Below, piece by piece: positions 7,533 to 14,783 of a DNA stretch of 40,567 nucleotides (position 1 is the stretch's first letter; each line of letters opens with the position of its first letter). The stretch spans positions 1-40,567 of the forward strand of contig URVW01000013.1 in assembly GCA_900551435.1 (NCBI GenBank), written 5' to 3'. The notes under the pieces are model-generated. The model searched no databases. It saw only the letters and a program-made list of their open reading frames with translations, and was not told the origin of the DNA. The DNA is from an uncultured Faecalibacterium sp. (lineage in GTDB: Bacteria; Bacillota; Clostridia; Oscillospirales; Ruminococcaceae). The position numbers and the translations under genes are program-made.

Positions 7533-8272
7533 TGTTCTGCCTCCTCATTCTGCAGCTTGACCGGGAACAGGATCGCCGCACCGCAGGAGATGAGCACCGT
7601 CAGCAGGATGGTGCGCGTGCCGTCCGACAGCGAAGCGATGCCCGGGAGATAGTTACAGGCGAAGCTGAGGGCAAAGCTCAGCATGACCAGCACGGCAACG
7701 ACCTTGTTTTTCCGTGCCGGCGGGATGATGATGGCGAGGAACATGCCGTACAGCGCCACGCTGAGGGCGCTGACCGCCCGCAGGGGCAGCAGATTGCCCG
7801 CCACGATGCCCAGCGCCGTGCCCATGGCCCACGCGGGAGCGGCCAGCGTGATCGCGCCGTAGGTATAGAACGGGTTCAGGTATCCGGGCCGTGCGATGGT
7901 GATGCCGAACAGTTCATCGGTCACGTCGTAGCCGATGATGAGCCGATGGAAGAACGGCGTGCCGGGGGCGAACCGCTGAGCCAGCGCACAGCTCATCAGC
8001 AGATACCGCGCGTTGGCGATGAGGGTGATGATGGCGACTTCCACATAGGTGGCCCCGGCGGCGATCAGAGAGAATGCGGCATACTCGCCGGCAGAAGCAT
8101 TGTTGAACAGGCTGGCGATAAATCCCTGCAGCGGGGTCAGGCCGGCGGTGCGGGCCGCAATACCCAGCGAAAATGAGACGGCAAAATAGCCCAATGCGAT
8201 GGGCACGCCGTCCCGCATCCCTTCGCAGAACACCTTTCGGCTGAATGCGTAGGGCTTGGTTGCAGTTTCCAT
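7529..8272 (-). CDS. azlC: AzlC-family branched-chain amino acid exporter large subunit
   Basis: 247 residues with multiple membrane segments. The conserved family region FCEGMRDGVPIALGYFAVSFSLG (about residues 15-37) and the LIANARYLLMSCALAQRF segment (about 83-100) are seen. AzlC forms the main body of the AzlCD permease, which exports branched-chain amino acids; which substrate is moved here is not testable from sequence. The ATG follows a GGAAAGGAG site. First gene of a minus-strand transcript azlC-azlD-(fragment)-RmlD-like, driven by a near-consensus promoter at 8313-8341. Confidence 0.92.
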   Translation of the reverse strand: METATKPYAFSRKVFCEGMRDGVPIALGYFAVSFSLGIAARTAGLTPLQGFIASLFNNASAGEYAAFSLIAAGATYVEVAIITLIANARYLLMSCALAQRFAPGTPFFHRLIIGYDVTDELFGITIARPGYLNPFYTYGAITLAAPAWAMGTALGIVAGNLLPLRAVSALSVALYGMFLAIIIPPARKNKVVAVLVMLSFALSFACNYLPGIASLSDGTRTILLTVLISCGAAILFPVKLQNEEAEQ

Positions 8273-8312
8273 TGAGTTTCAAACTCCTTTCCTACTTCAA
8301 GACACAAAGATA

Positions 8313-8341
8313 ATTATAGCACACTCTTTGGGCGTTGACAA
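8313..8341 (-). promoter_or_regulatory. Sigma-A promoter of azlCD
   Basis: On the minus strand TTGTCA (8336-8341), 17 bases, then TATAAT (8313-8318). The -35 box lies only about eight bases from the terminator hairpin of the exporter genes, so the two units are packed tightly. Confidence 0.85.
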
Positions 8342-8342
8342 A

Positions 8343-8378
8343 AGAAAATACCTCAGCTTCCGACAAGAAAGCTGAGGT
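8343..8378 (-). terminator. Terminator of the MarR/ABC exporter operon
   Basis: ACCTCAGCTT (8350-8359) and AAGCTGAGGT (8369-8378) form a perfect 10-bp stem with a 9-base loop. On the minus strand the stem is followed by the T-rich TATTTTCTTTT (8343-8349 and beyond). It lies just after the stop codon at 8400. Confidence 0.9.
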
Positions 8379-8399
8379 GTTTTCATAAGGAGAGGGGCG

Positions 8400-10211
8400 T
8401 TAATCCACAACGTCCTCGAACTGGCTGTTGTAGAGGTCGGCGTAGAAGCCGCCCTTTTCGATCAGCTGGTCGTGCGTGCCCTGCTCTACGATGTCGCCCT
8501 CCCGCATCACGAGGATGAGGTCGGAGTCCTTGATGGTGGACAGGCGGTGCGCGATGACGAAGCTGGTGCGGCCCTGCATCAGGCGGTCCATCGCGGTCTG
8601 GATGCGCTGCTCGGTGCGGGTATCGACGCTGCTGGTGGCCTCGTCGAGGATGAGGATGCGGTTGTCGGCCAGAATGGCGCGGGCGATGGTCAGCAGCTGT
8701 TTCTGGCCCTGACTGACATTGGAAGCGTCCTCGTTCAGCTCCATCTGGTAGCCGCCGGGAAGGGTGCGGATAAAATGGTCGGCGTTCGCGGCCTTGGCGG
8801 CGGCGATGACTTCTTCATCGGTGGCATCCAAGCGGCCATAGCGGATGTTCTCCATGATGGTCCCCTTGAACAGCCAAGTGTCCTGCAGCACCATGCCGAA
8901 GCCCTCGCGCAGGGCGCTGCGGTCGAAGTCGCGGATGTCGTGGCCGTTCAGGGTGATGGAACCGGCGTTGACATCGTAGAACCGCATGAGCAGCTTGACC
9001 ATGGTGGTCTTGCCCGCGCCGGTGGGGCCGACGATGGCGACCTTCTCGCCCGGGTTGACGGTGCAGCTGAAATCGTGGATGATGGTCTTTTCGGGCACAT
9101 AGCCGAACTTGACGTGGTCAAAGGTGACCTGACCATCGATGGTGGAAGCGTCTGCACGGCGGGTGGGATCAGCAAGCTGGTCCTCTTCCGGCTCATTCAG
9201 GAACTCGAACACGCGCTCGGCGGCAGCGGCCATGCTCTGCAGCATGTTGGATACCTGTGCAAGCTGCTGGATGGGCTGGGTGAAGTTCCTGACATACTGG
9301 ATAAAGGCCTGAATGTCGCCGATGGTGATGGTCCCATTGGCGGCAAAGATGCTGCCGACGATGGCGACAGCCACATAGCCGAGGTTGCCCACAAAGTTCA
9401 TGATGGGCTGCATCAGGCCGGAGAGAAACTGGCTCTTCCATGCAGATTCATAGAGCTTGTCGTTGGCGGCGTTGAAGTCGGCGAGGACGGTGGCTTCGCG
9501 GTTGAACGCCTTGATGACGTTGTGGCCGGAATAGACCTCTTCGACCTGACCGTTCACGACGCCCAGCGTGGCCTGCTGGGCCTTGAAGTATTTCTGGCTG
9601 AACTTGACCACCAGCAGCACCAGCGCCAGCGAAACGGGCAGGATGAGCAGGGCGATGAGGGTCATCTTGGGGCTGATGGACAGCATCATGATGAGCACGC
9701 CGATCATCGTGGTCACACTGGTGATGAGCTGGGTGACGCTCTGGTTCAGGCTCTGGCCGAGGGTGTCCACATCGTTGGTGATGCGGGACAGCACCTCGCC
9801 GACGGTGCGCTTTTCAAAGTAGGCGAGGGGAAGGCGGTTGATCTTTTCGCTGATCTGGCGGCGGAAGTCATAGCAGACTTTCTGCGAAAGGCCGGTCATC
9901 AGCCAGCCCTGAATGAAGCTGAACGCCGCCGAGCAGAGGTACATGGCCAGCAGGATCAGCAGGATCTTGCCGATATAGCCGAAGTCGATGCTGCCGACGC
10001 CGCGCAGTTTGGCGATCCAGCCGGTAGCGAGGGCGGTGGTGGCTTTGGCCAGAATTTTCGGGCCGGCGATGTTGAAGATGGTGGAGAGGATCGCGAACAC
10101 GATGACGACGATGAGCGAAATTTTATAGGCGCTCATGGCGCGGACCAGCTGCAGCAGCGTGCCCTTGAAGTCTTTTGCGCGTTCCGTCGTCTGACGTCCG
10201 GGTCTTGGCAT
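8400..10211 (-). CDS. Heterodimeric ABC exporter subunit with consensus ATPase motifs
   Basis: 603 residues: N-terminal six-helix transmembrane domain (about 30-330) and C-terminal nucleotide-binding domain. Walker A GPTGAGKTT (about 395-403), signature VSQGQKQ (about 498-504, second Gly replaced by Gln), Walker B ILILDEATSS with catalytic Glu near 524 and the switch His in IAHRLST near 555. Paired with the 746-residue subunit, it should form a drug- or lipid-type exporter like BmrCD or TM287/288. The ATG at 10211 is preferred over GTG at 10220 because the GGAGG site lies nine bases ahead of the ATG and directly abuts the GTG; this leaves a 1-bp gap to the upstream stop. Substrate unknown. 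Confidence 0.93.
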   Translation of the reverse strand: MPRPGRQTTERAKDFKGTLLQLVRAMSAYKISLIVVIVFAILSTIFNIAGPKILAKATTALATGWIAKLRGVGSIDFGYIGKILLILLAMYLCSAAFSFIQGWLMTGLSQKVCYDFRRQISEKINRLPLAYFEKRTVGEVLSRITNDVDTLGQSLNQSVTQLITSVTTMIGVLIMMLSISPKMTLIALLILPVSLALVLLVVKFSQKYFKAQQATLGVVNGQVEEVYSGHNVIKAFNREATVLADFNAANDKLYESAWKSQFLSGLMQPIMNFVGNLGYVAVAIVGSIFAANGTITIGDIQAFIQYVRNFTQPIQQLAQVSNMLQSMAAAAERVFEFLNEPEEDQLADPTRRADASTIDGQVTFDHVKFGYVPEKTIIHDFSCTVNPGEKVAIVGPTGAGKTTMVKLLMRFYDVNAGSITLNGHDIRDFDRSALREGFGMVLQDTWLFKGTIMENIRYGRLDATDEEVIAAAKAANADHFIRTLPGGYQMELNEDASNVSQGQKQLLTIARAILADNRILILDEATSSVDTRTEQRIQTAMDRLMQGRTSFVIAHRLSTIKDSDLILVMREGDIVEQGTHDQLIEKGGFYADLYNSQFEDVVD

Positions 10212-10212
10212 A

Positions 10213-12453
10213 TCACTCACCCTCCTTTCCGTTGTTCAGGTCTTTCAGGTCCAGTTCCTTCTGGCTCAGCTGGCTGCGTGCGATCTCCTGATATTCGGGA
10301 CAGGTGGCCATCAGCTGGGCGTGCGTGCCTTTGCCGACCAGACGGCCCTCGTCCAGAACGAGGATCTGGTTGGCATGGAGAACGGTGGAGATGCGCTGTG
10401 CCACGATGATGACGGTGGCGTTGTCCGTCTCAGCCTTCAGGGCGCGGCGCAGGGTGACGTCGGTCTTGTAGTCCAGCGCCGAGAAGCTGTCGTCGAACAG
10501 GTAGATGCGCGGATTTTTGGCGATGGCACGCGCGATGGAAAGACGCTGCTTCTGGCCGCCGGAGACGTTGGAGCCGCCCTGTGCGATGGGGCTTTCGTAG
10601 CCCTCAGGCTTGGCATCGATGAACTCTGTGGCCTGTGCGATGGAAGCGGCCTTTTTCATGTCGGCATCCGAGATGTGCTCGCCGCCGAACTTCAGGTTGC
10701 TCTCGATCGTGCCGCTGAACAGCACGCCCTTCTGCGGGACATAGCCGAGCAGATCGTGGAGCGTCTCCTGCGGCATGTTGCGGACGTCGATGCCGTCCAC
10801 AGTGACCTTGCCGCCGGTGACGTCATAGAAGCGGGGGATGAGGTTGAGCAGGGTGGATTTTCCGCAGCCGGTGGAACCGATGATGGCGGTCGTCTGACCC
10901 GGCTGGGCCGTAAAGCTGATGTGCTCCAGCGCGTCGCTGTCGGCGCCCGGAAAACGGAAGCTCACATCCTCGAACTGCACGACGCCGTTCCAGTTCTTGC
11001 GCTCCAGCGCGGGCTTTGCCGCGGCTTCGTCGGGGTCGTGGATAGTGGCCTTGGTGCGGCAGACCTCGTCGATACGGTCTGCGGCCACACCGGCGCGGGG
11101 CAGCATGACGGCGACCATGGCCAGCATCAGGAAGGACATGACGATCTGCATGGTGTAGGTGATGAATGCGATCATCTCACCGACCTGCATGTTTCCGGCG
11201 TCGATGGCTTTGCCGCCGAACCAGACGATGAGCAAGCTGGTCCCGTTCATGATGAGGGTCATGAAGGGCATCATGGCGACCATGGTGCGGTTGGTGAACA
11301 GCTGGGTCCCCATCAGTTCCTTGCTGGCCTTGTCGAACCGCTGCTCCTCAAATTTTTCGCGGCTGAACGCACGAATGGGCATCACGCCGGTCAAAATTTC
11401 GCGGCTGACGAGGTTCAGCTGATCCACCAGCGTCTGCATGATCTTGAATTTCGGCATGGCGACGTTCATCAGGAACACGATCAGGCAGAGCAGAAGCACG
11501 ACGTCCAGCACGATGATCCATGCAAGACCGGTATTGCCCTGCACCACATGCAGCACGCCGCCGATGCCCAGAATGGGCGCGTAAGCCACCATGCGCAGCA
11601 GGATGACGCAGACGAACTGCACCTGCTGGATGTCGTTGGTGGTGCGGGTGATGAGGGACGCTGTGGAGAAGTTCTCAATCTCAGCGTTGGAGAAATGGAT
11701 GACCGAAGAGAACGTCTCGCGGCGCAGGTCGCGGCCGATGGAAGCCGACACGCGGGATGCGATCAGGCCCACCAGAATGGCGACGGCCACCATCAGCAGG
11801 GTCAGGCCCAGCATCTGCCCGCCGACCCGGTAGAGGTAGCGCATTTGGACGTCATGGGCGACGCCCTGTGCTTCGTATTCCAAGCTGACCAGCAGCGCGG
11901 CCTGACTTGCCATGCTGGAAAGGGTCGTTTCGTCGATCTGTTCCATGGCGCTGGCCAGCTGCTGCTGAACGACCTCGCGGGAGAACCCGGGCATCTGAGT
12001 CATGGCTGCGAACTGAGCGCAGACGGCATCCAGATCGTCGGAAGTCGGGGTGACCGTCTCTTCCGTGGAAGCAGCTGCGCTGGCGTTCTGGGCGGCGGCC
12101 ATATACAGCACGATATCCGGCGTCGTGACGGCGCTTTCCAGAGCGGTGCGCTCGTCGTCGGTCAGGTTGCTGCGGAGTTTCAGAACGCCGTCATCCTGAA
12201 GGTAATATTCGTAGGCGTTCTCGAACGCGGCGGCGTCCTCTTCGCTCATCAAAAGCGAGAGCGCGTCCAGTGTGGAAGAGCGCAGAGTTTCGGGCAGGGG
12301 GCTTTCAATGCCGCCCTGCTGGATGCCGGTGTCCACGATCTTGCTCGTGTAGTCCGGCAGGGAAAGGTCGCAGTACGCCTGTACGAACAGCAGCGCCACC
12401 ACGACAAGACAGGCGGCCCAGTGGCGGGCCAGCTGCTTGAAGATCTTGCCCAT
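10213..12453 (-). CDS. Heterodimeric ABC exporter subunit with degenerate ATPase site and extracellular insertion
   Basis: 746 residues, about 150 longer than its partner. TM1 is near 12-28 and TM2 near 212-233; the 165 residues between them (about 40-205) are polar, helix-rich and should lie outside the cell. The nucleotide-binding domain has Walker A GSTGCGKST (about 526-534) and a perfect signature VSGGQKQ (about 630-636), but the catalytic Glu after Walker B is Asp (LFDDSFSALD) and the switch His is Gln (IVAQRIST, about 686). This is the typical degenerate half of an asymmetric exporter. It starts one base after the stop of the MarR-type gene, so regulator and pump are translated together. 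Confidence 0.93.
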   Translation of the reverse strand: MGKIFKQLARHWAACLVVVALLFVQAYCDLSLPDYTSKIVDTGIQQGGIESPLPETLRSSTLDALSLLMSEEDAAAFENAYEYYLQDDGVLKLRSNLTDDERTALESAVTTPDIVLYMAAAQNASAAASTEETVTPTSDDLDAVCAQFAAMTQMPGFSREVVQQQLASAMEQIDETTLSSMASQAALLVSLEYEAQGVAHDVQMRYLYRVGGQMLGLTLLMVAVAILVGLIASRVSASIGRDLRRETFSSVIHFSNAEIENFSTASLITRTTNDIQQVQFVCVILLRMVAYAPILGIGGVLHVVQGNTGLAWIIVLDVVLLLCLIVFLMNVAMPKFKIMQTLVDQLNLVSREILTGVMPIRAFSREKFEEQRFDKASKELMGTQLFTNRTMVAMMPFMTLIMNGTSLLIVWFGGKAIDAGNMQVGEMIAFITYTMQIVMSFLMLAMVAVMLPRAGVAADRIDEVCRTKATIHDPDEAAAKPALERKNWNGVVQFEDVSFRFPGADSDALEHISFTAQPGQTTAIIGSTGCGKSTLLNLIPRFYDVTGGKVTVDGIDVRNMPQETLHDLLGYVPQKGVLFSGTIESNLKFGGEHISDADMKKAASIAQATEFIDAKPEGYESPIAQGGSNVSGGQKQRLSIARAIAKNPRIYLFDDSFSALDYKTDVTLRRALKAETDNATVIIVAQRISTVLHANQILVLDEGRLVGKGTHAQLMATCPEYQEIARSQLSQKELDLKDLNNGKEGE

Positions 12454-12454
12454 G

Positions 12455-12943
12455 TTAGTTGTCTCCCTTCAATTTGATTTGTTCCGCATTTTCGCTTTCA
12501 ACAGCGTCCAGCAGAGCATCTTTCAGCTCGAACAGCTGGGCGCGCTGTTCCGGGGTCAAGTGCCGGAACACACGCACAAAATAATCGCTGAGCGCTTCCT
12601 CGCACTGGCGGCTGGATGCAAGCCCTTTTTCGGTGGCCCGTACCATCGTTTTGCGGCGGTCGTTCGGGTCGGTGATCCGCTCGATCAGCCCCTCTTGTTC
12701 CAGCTGGCGAAGTCCGCGCGAAATGGCGGGCAGCGGCTGTTTGATGGCGGCGGCAAGGTCGGAAACGTAAATGGAACCGTTCTGGCCGTGCGCCTCAATG
12801 TTCATCAGCGTCGCTTCCAGCATCATAAAATGGCACTTGGGACAGCGTTCCAGCGACAATTTCATCCCGTGCTTGGCTCCGCGGCTCAGCCGGTGGAGAT
12901 AATGGAACAGCCCGTAAAGCTCTGGGGCGTTTTCCTGCGGCAT
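12455..12943 (-). CDS. MarR family transcriptional regulator of the ABC exporter
   Basis: 162 residues from the ATG at 12943, selected because GAGGAGG lies six bases upstream; a longer reading to 13027 has no site. Winged-helix features: SDLAAAIKQPLPAISRGLRQLEQEGLIERITDPNDRRKTMVRATEKG, with the wing DPNDRRK typical of MarR. It has an early Cys pair (CPKC near residue 34-37), which may bind metal or sense redox state, but this is only a suggestion. It is the first gene of the exporter operon and probably represses it through the palindrome at 12971-13000, releasing it when the exported compound binds. Such an autoregulated MarR-ABC arrangement is common in Firmicutes. Confidence 0.92.
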   Translation of the reverse strand: MPQENAPELYGLFHYLHRLSRGAKHGMKLSLERCPKCHFMMLEATLMNIEAHGQNGSIYVSDLAAAIKQPLPAISRGLRQLEQEGLIERITDPNDRRKTMVRATEKGLASSRQCEEALSDYFVRVFRHLTPEQRAQLFELKDALLDAVESENAEQIKLKGDN

Positions 12944-12970
12944 GATGGACCTCCTCGTTTGTTGTTGCTT

Positions 12971-13000
12971 GCAAATACTTAACACATGATAACTATTTGC
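12971..13000. promoter_or_regulatory. MarR-type operator candidate
   Basis: GCAAATACTTA (12971-12981) and TAACTATTTGC (12990-13000) form an inverted repeat of 11-base arms with one symmetric mismatch and an 8-base centre. It lies right at the expected start of the marR transcript, where bound repressor would block initiation. Confidence 0.65.
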
Positions 13001-13008
13001 TGCCGATA

Positions 13009-13037
13009 ATAATATACCCGCTTGCACCGAAATGCAA
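13009..13037 (-). promoter_or_regulatory. Promoter of the MarR/ABC exporter operon
   Basis: On the minus strand TTGCAT (13032-13037), a 17-base spacer and TATTAT (13009-13014). The -35 box sits inside the loop and arm of a terminator-like hairpin (13017-13042), so the end of one unit and the start of the next share bases. Confidence 0.6.
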
Positions 13038-13042
13038 GCGGG
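13017..13042 (-). terminator. Hairpin ending the PadR-DUF2812 transcript
   Basis: CCCGCTTGCA (13017-13026) and TGCAAGCGGG (13033-13042) form a perfect 10-bp stem with a 6-base loop. On the minus strand it is followed by the AT-rich TATATTATTAT. It lies about 46 bp after the stop of the DUF2812 gene. The tail is not a pure T run, so termination may be partial. Confidence 0.6.
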
Positions 13043-13088
13043 CAGAAATCGCTTTTACAAATTCTTCATAAATGGGCGGGGAAGCGGC

Positions 13089-13601
13089 TTACTCGTGCAG
13101 GGAGCGCTCGTTTTTCAGGCCGTCGCGCATCCCGTGGATGCGGCCCAGCCCGTAGGCCAGCAGGGCGGCGCAGAGCAGATTGAGCCAGCCCATGCGGCTG
13201 CTGATGGCCCCGGTACAGCCCGTAATGCCGATCACGATATTTGCCATGCAGAGCAGAAACAGCGTTTTGCCGATCTTGTTCAGGTGCTCTACGCGGGAAT
13301 CGATGTCGGAGAACATGTTGAACTCGCCCAGCTCGGCCTTGCGGCGGAAGTACGCCCAGTTGACGCAGTTGCCCACGGCTTCTGCGCCCAGCTCTTCCAT
13401 AAAGCTCTGGAACTTCGGCGAATTGTCGATCATTTCCAGACGGATGATGTATTCGCCCGGTTCGCCTTTTTCGAAAGTGTAGGTGCAGAATCCGGCCTGT
13501 GTCAGCGCCCAGCCTTCCTGCGCCATCTCGTTGAGCCAGCGCTCTTCTTTTTCAAACTCCCAGATCCAGAACAGCTTGTGCAGGGTTTTCGTCTCACTCA
13601 T
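13089..13601 (-). CDS. DUF2812 domain membrane protein
   Basis: 170 residues. The N-terminal 95 residues contain the DUF2812 pattern (KLFWIWEFEKEERWLNEMAQEGWALTQAG...YTF), followed by two hydrophobic segments near 112-130 and 135-155, so the protein is probably anchored in the membrane with its soluble domain in the cytoplasm. The function of the family is not established; it recurs beside PadR-type regulators, as here, where its ATG overlaps the PadR stop by four bases. It may take part in a membrane stress response or antagonise the regulator, but that is speculation. Ends with a probable terminator at 13017-13042. Confidence 0.8.
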   Translation of the reverse strand: MSETKTLHKLFWIWEFEKEERWLNEMAQEGWALTQAGFCTYTFEKGEPGEYIIRLEMIDNSPKFQSFMEELGAEAVGNCVNWAYFRRKAELGEFNMFSDIDSRVEHLNKIGKTLFLLCMANIVIGITGCTGAISSRMGWLNLLCAALLAYGLGRIHGMRDGLKNERSLHE

Positions 13602-13915
13602 GACAATTCCTCCTGTAAGATGGTGCGGCCGTTGGCGGCCAGTTCTTCCAGACGGGCCAGCTCCCGCTTGAGGACCGCAAGCCCCGTGTCGGTCAGTTGA
13701 TATTCCTTTTTGCGGCTCCCGCTCTCAACGGGCAGGAGCTTGATCCAGCCCTTTTCACACAGCGAGTTCAATGCGCCGTACAGCGTCCCGGCGGCAAGCT
13801 TGACCCGCCCGCCGGAAAGCTGTTCCGTCTCCTGCATGATGCCATAGCCGTGCTGCGGATGATAGAGCGAAAGCAGGATGTAATAGGTCGATTCGGTCAG
13901 TGCAATGTTTTCCAT
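13598..13915 (-). CDS. PadR family transcriptional regulator
   Basis: 105-residue winged-helix regulator of the short PadR subfamily. It shows the diagnostic segments LTESTYYILLSLYHPQHGYGIMQE (helix 1), GTLYGALNSLCEKGWI (recognition helix) and the wing SGSRKKEYQLTDTG, then the C-terminal dimerisation helix. PadR proteins are repressors of detoxification and membrane genes, often controlling their own operon. It is transcribed with the DUF2812 gene from a consensus promoter; the leader between promoter and ATG is packed with GATAC/TATCG half-sites that are the likely operators. The ATG is preceded by AAAGGAG. Confidence 0.92.
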   Translation of the reverse strand: MENIALTESTYYILLSLYHPQHGYGIMQETEQLSGGRVKLAAGTLYGALNSLCEKGWIKLLPVESGSRKKEYQLTDTGLAVLKRELARLEELAANGRTILQEELS

Positions 13916-13935
13916 GGGGGTCTCCTTTGTGCAGA

Positions 13936-14007
13936 GATACGGTGTATCGGGATACTTTGTATCGGTAACCGATATATCGTAACTTCATTATATCGCGTGA
14001 CGATATA
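13936..14007. promoter_or_regulatory. Array of eight GATAC/TATCG half-sites (PadR operator candidate)
   Basis: Half-sites in alternating orientation: GATAC 13936, GTATC 13944, GATAC 13951, GTATC 13959, CGATA 13970, TATCG 13975, TATCG 13991, CGATA 14001. They combine into palindromes such as GTATC-GG-GATAC (13944-13955), TATCGGT-A-ACCGATA (13960-13974) and TATATCG-N5-CGATATA (13989-14007), the last one spanning the -10 box and spacer of the PadR promoter. Confidence 0.6.
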
Positions 14008-14015
14008 GTTGTCAA
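13987..14015 (-). promoter_or_regulatory. Consensus sigma-A promoter of padR-DUF2812
   Basis: Perfect TTGACA (14010-14015) and perfect TATAAT (13987-13992) with a 17-base spacer on the minus strand. A promoter this strong would need tight repression, which fits the palindrome laid across it. Confidence 0.9.
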
Positions 14016-14020
14016 GGGGG

Positions 14021-14196
14021 AACCTCTCAGCTTTGCCTTTGATGCGACAGCTTTTTCGAAGAGCGCGGTTACATGACGAACCTCTCCGTTATCGCTGACG
14101 CGATGCCAGCTTGTCCCAAAAGAGCTGTCACACAGTGAACCTCTCAGTCTCGCATTCGCTCGACAGCTCCCCTGATAGGGGAGCCTTTGGCAGGTC
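14021..14196. repeat. Three tandem degenerate copies of a ~58-bp repeat
   Basis: Units begin AACCTCTC(A/C)G at 14021, 14079 and 14138, spaced 58 and 59 bp, each containing a central (G)ACAGCT- or CCAGCT-like segment. The third copy is best formed, with AGCTCCCCTGATAGGGGAGC as a small hairpin. No ORF with a ribosome binding site is present. This block follows directly after the PadR promoter and, with the next two features, fills the 524-bp spacer 13916-14439. Confidence 0.65.
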
Positions 14197-14214
14197 GGGC
14201 AACCCCTGCTAGAC

Positions 14215-14360
14215 GATTAGAGTTTTATCTTGCGTAAAAAATAGTGCTCCGCTGCCTAGGCAAACGGCATCTAAACTACGCTCTACCAAAGAGATTTCGT
14301 TTAGATGCTGTCAGCCAAAACAGCGGAGCACTTCATTTTACGATTTCGAAAAACTCAATT
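14215..14360. repeat. Long imperfect inverted repeat, MITE-like cruciform
   Basis: Arms 14233-14254 and 14321-14342 match at 19 of 22 positions, including the perfect 12-bp AGTGCTCCGCTG/CAGCGGAGCACT. Pairing continues outward weakly to GAGTTTT (14219-14225) and AAAACTC, and inward to a perfect 10-bp stem GCATCTAAAC/GTTTAGATGC. No coding sequence lies inside. The structure fits a miniature inverted-repeat element or a large structured RNA; no target-site duplication was recognised. Confidence 0.6.
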
Positions 14361-14388
14361 CATCTAGCGGGACCAAAACCGACACGCC

Positions 14389-14440
14389 AGTGGCTCCCCT
14401 GCTAGGGGAGCTGGCATTGCGAAGCAATGACTGAGAGGTT
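14389..14440. repeat. Inverted fourth copy of the AACCTCTCAG repeat
   Basis: Read on the minus strand this begins AACCTCTCAGTC and contains CCAGCTCCCCTAGCAGGGGAGC, matching the unit at 14138 in opposite orientation. Its first base falls on the TAA stop codon of the next minus-strand gene, so the element starts exactly where the gene ends. Confidence 0.65.
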
Positions 14441-14769
14441 TACTTCTTCAAAAACTTATTATCCACCCAGATGCAGACACATGCGCCGAGGATGGAGATG
14501 ACAAAGGAGCGGATGCCGCCGGCTGAATGGATGCCGACCAGACCGAACAGGAACTCGCCGACAAAGCTGCCCAGCACGCCCAGAACGGCGTTGCGGGCAA
14601 AGGACGTTTCCGTGCCCATGAAGCGGCTTGCAATGTAACCGGCCAGTGCACCCACCAGAATGCCGCTGACGAGCGAGATCACCAGCCCCATGATGGAGAA
14701 CAGGCCCATCAGGCAGCCGACGAGGGCACAGATGAGAACGATGAGGATCAGAATCGATAATGTGATCAT
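14440..14769 (-). CDS. GlsB/YeaQ/YmgE-like small glycine-rich membrane protein
   Basis: 109 residues from the ATG at 14769, chosen for the GGAGG site eight bases upstream. It begins MITLSILILIVLICALVGCLMG and has about four hydrophobic segments with many small residues (GILVGALAGYIASRFMG, GVLGSFVGEFLFGLVG), the pattern of transglycosylase-associated or GlsB-type stress proteins. These are inner-membrane proteins of unknown biochemical role, often induced by general stress. It follows nth by 14 bp and is probably cotranscribed. The stop codon is fused to the repeat at 14389-14440. Confidence 0.8.
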   Translation of the reverse strand: MITLSILILIVLICALVGCLMGLFSIMGLVISLVSGILVGALAGYIASRFMGTETSFARNAVLGVLGSFVGEFLFGLVGIHSAGGIRSFVISILGACVCIWVDNKFLKK

Positions 14770-14783
14770 AAGTAAAACCTCCG

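Noticed and set aside
14021..14440. Insertion sequence or CRISPR array in the repeat block
   Set aside because: There is no transposase frame, and the repeats are degenerate, adjacent and partly inverted rather than identical repeats separated by unique spacers.
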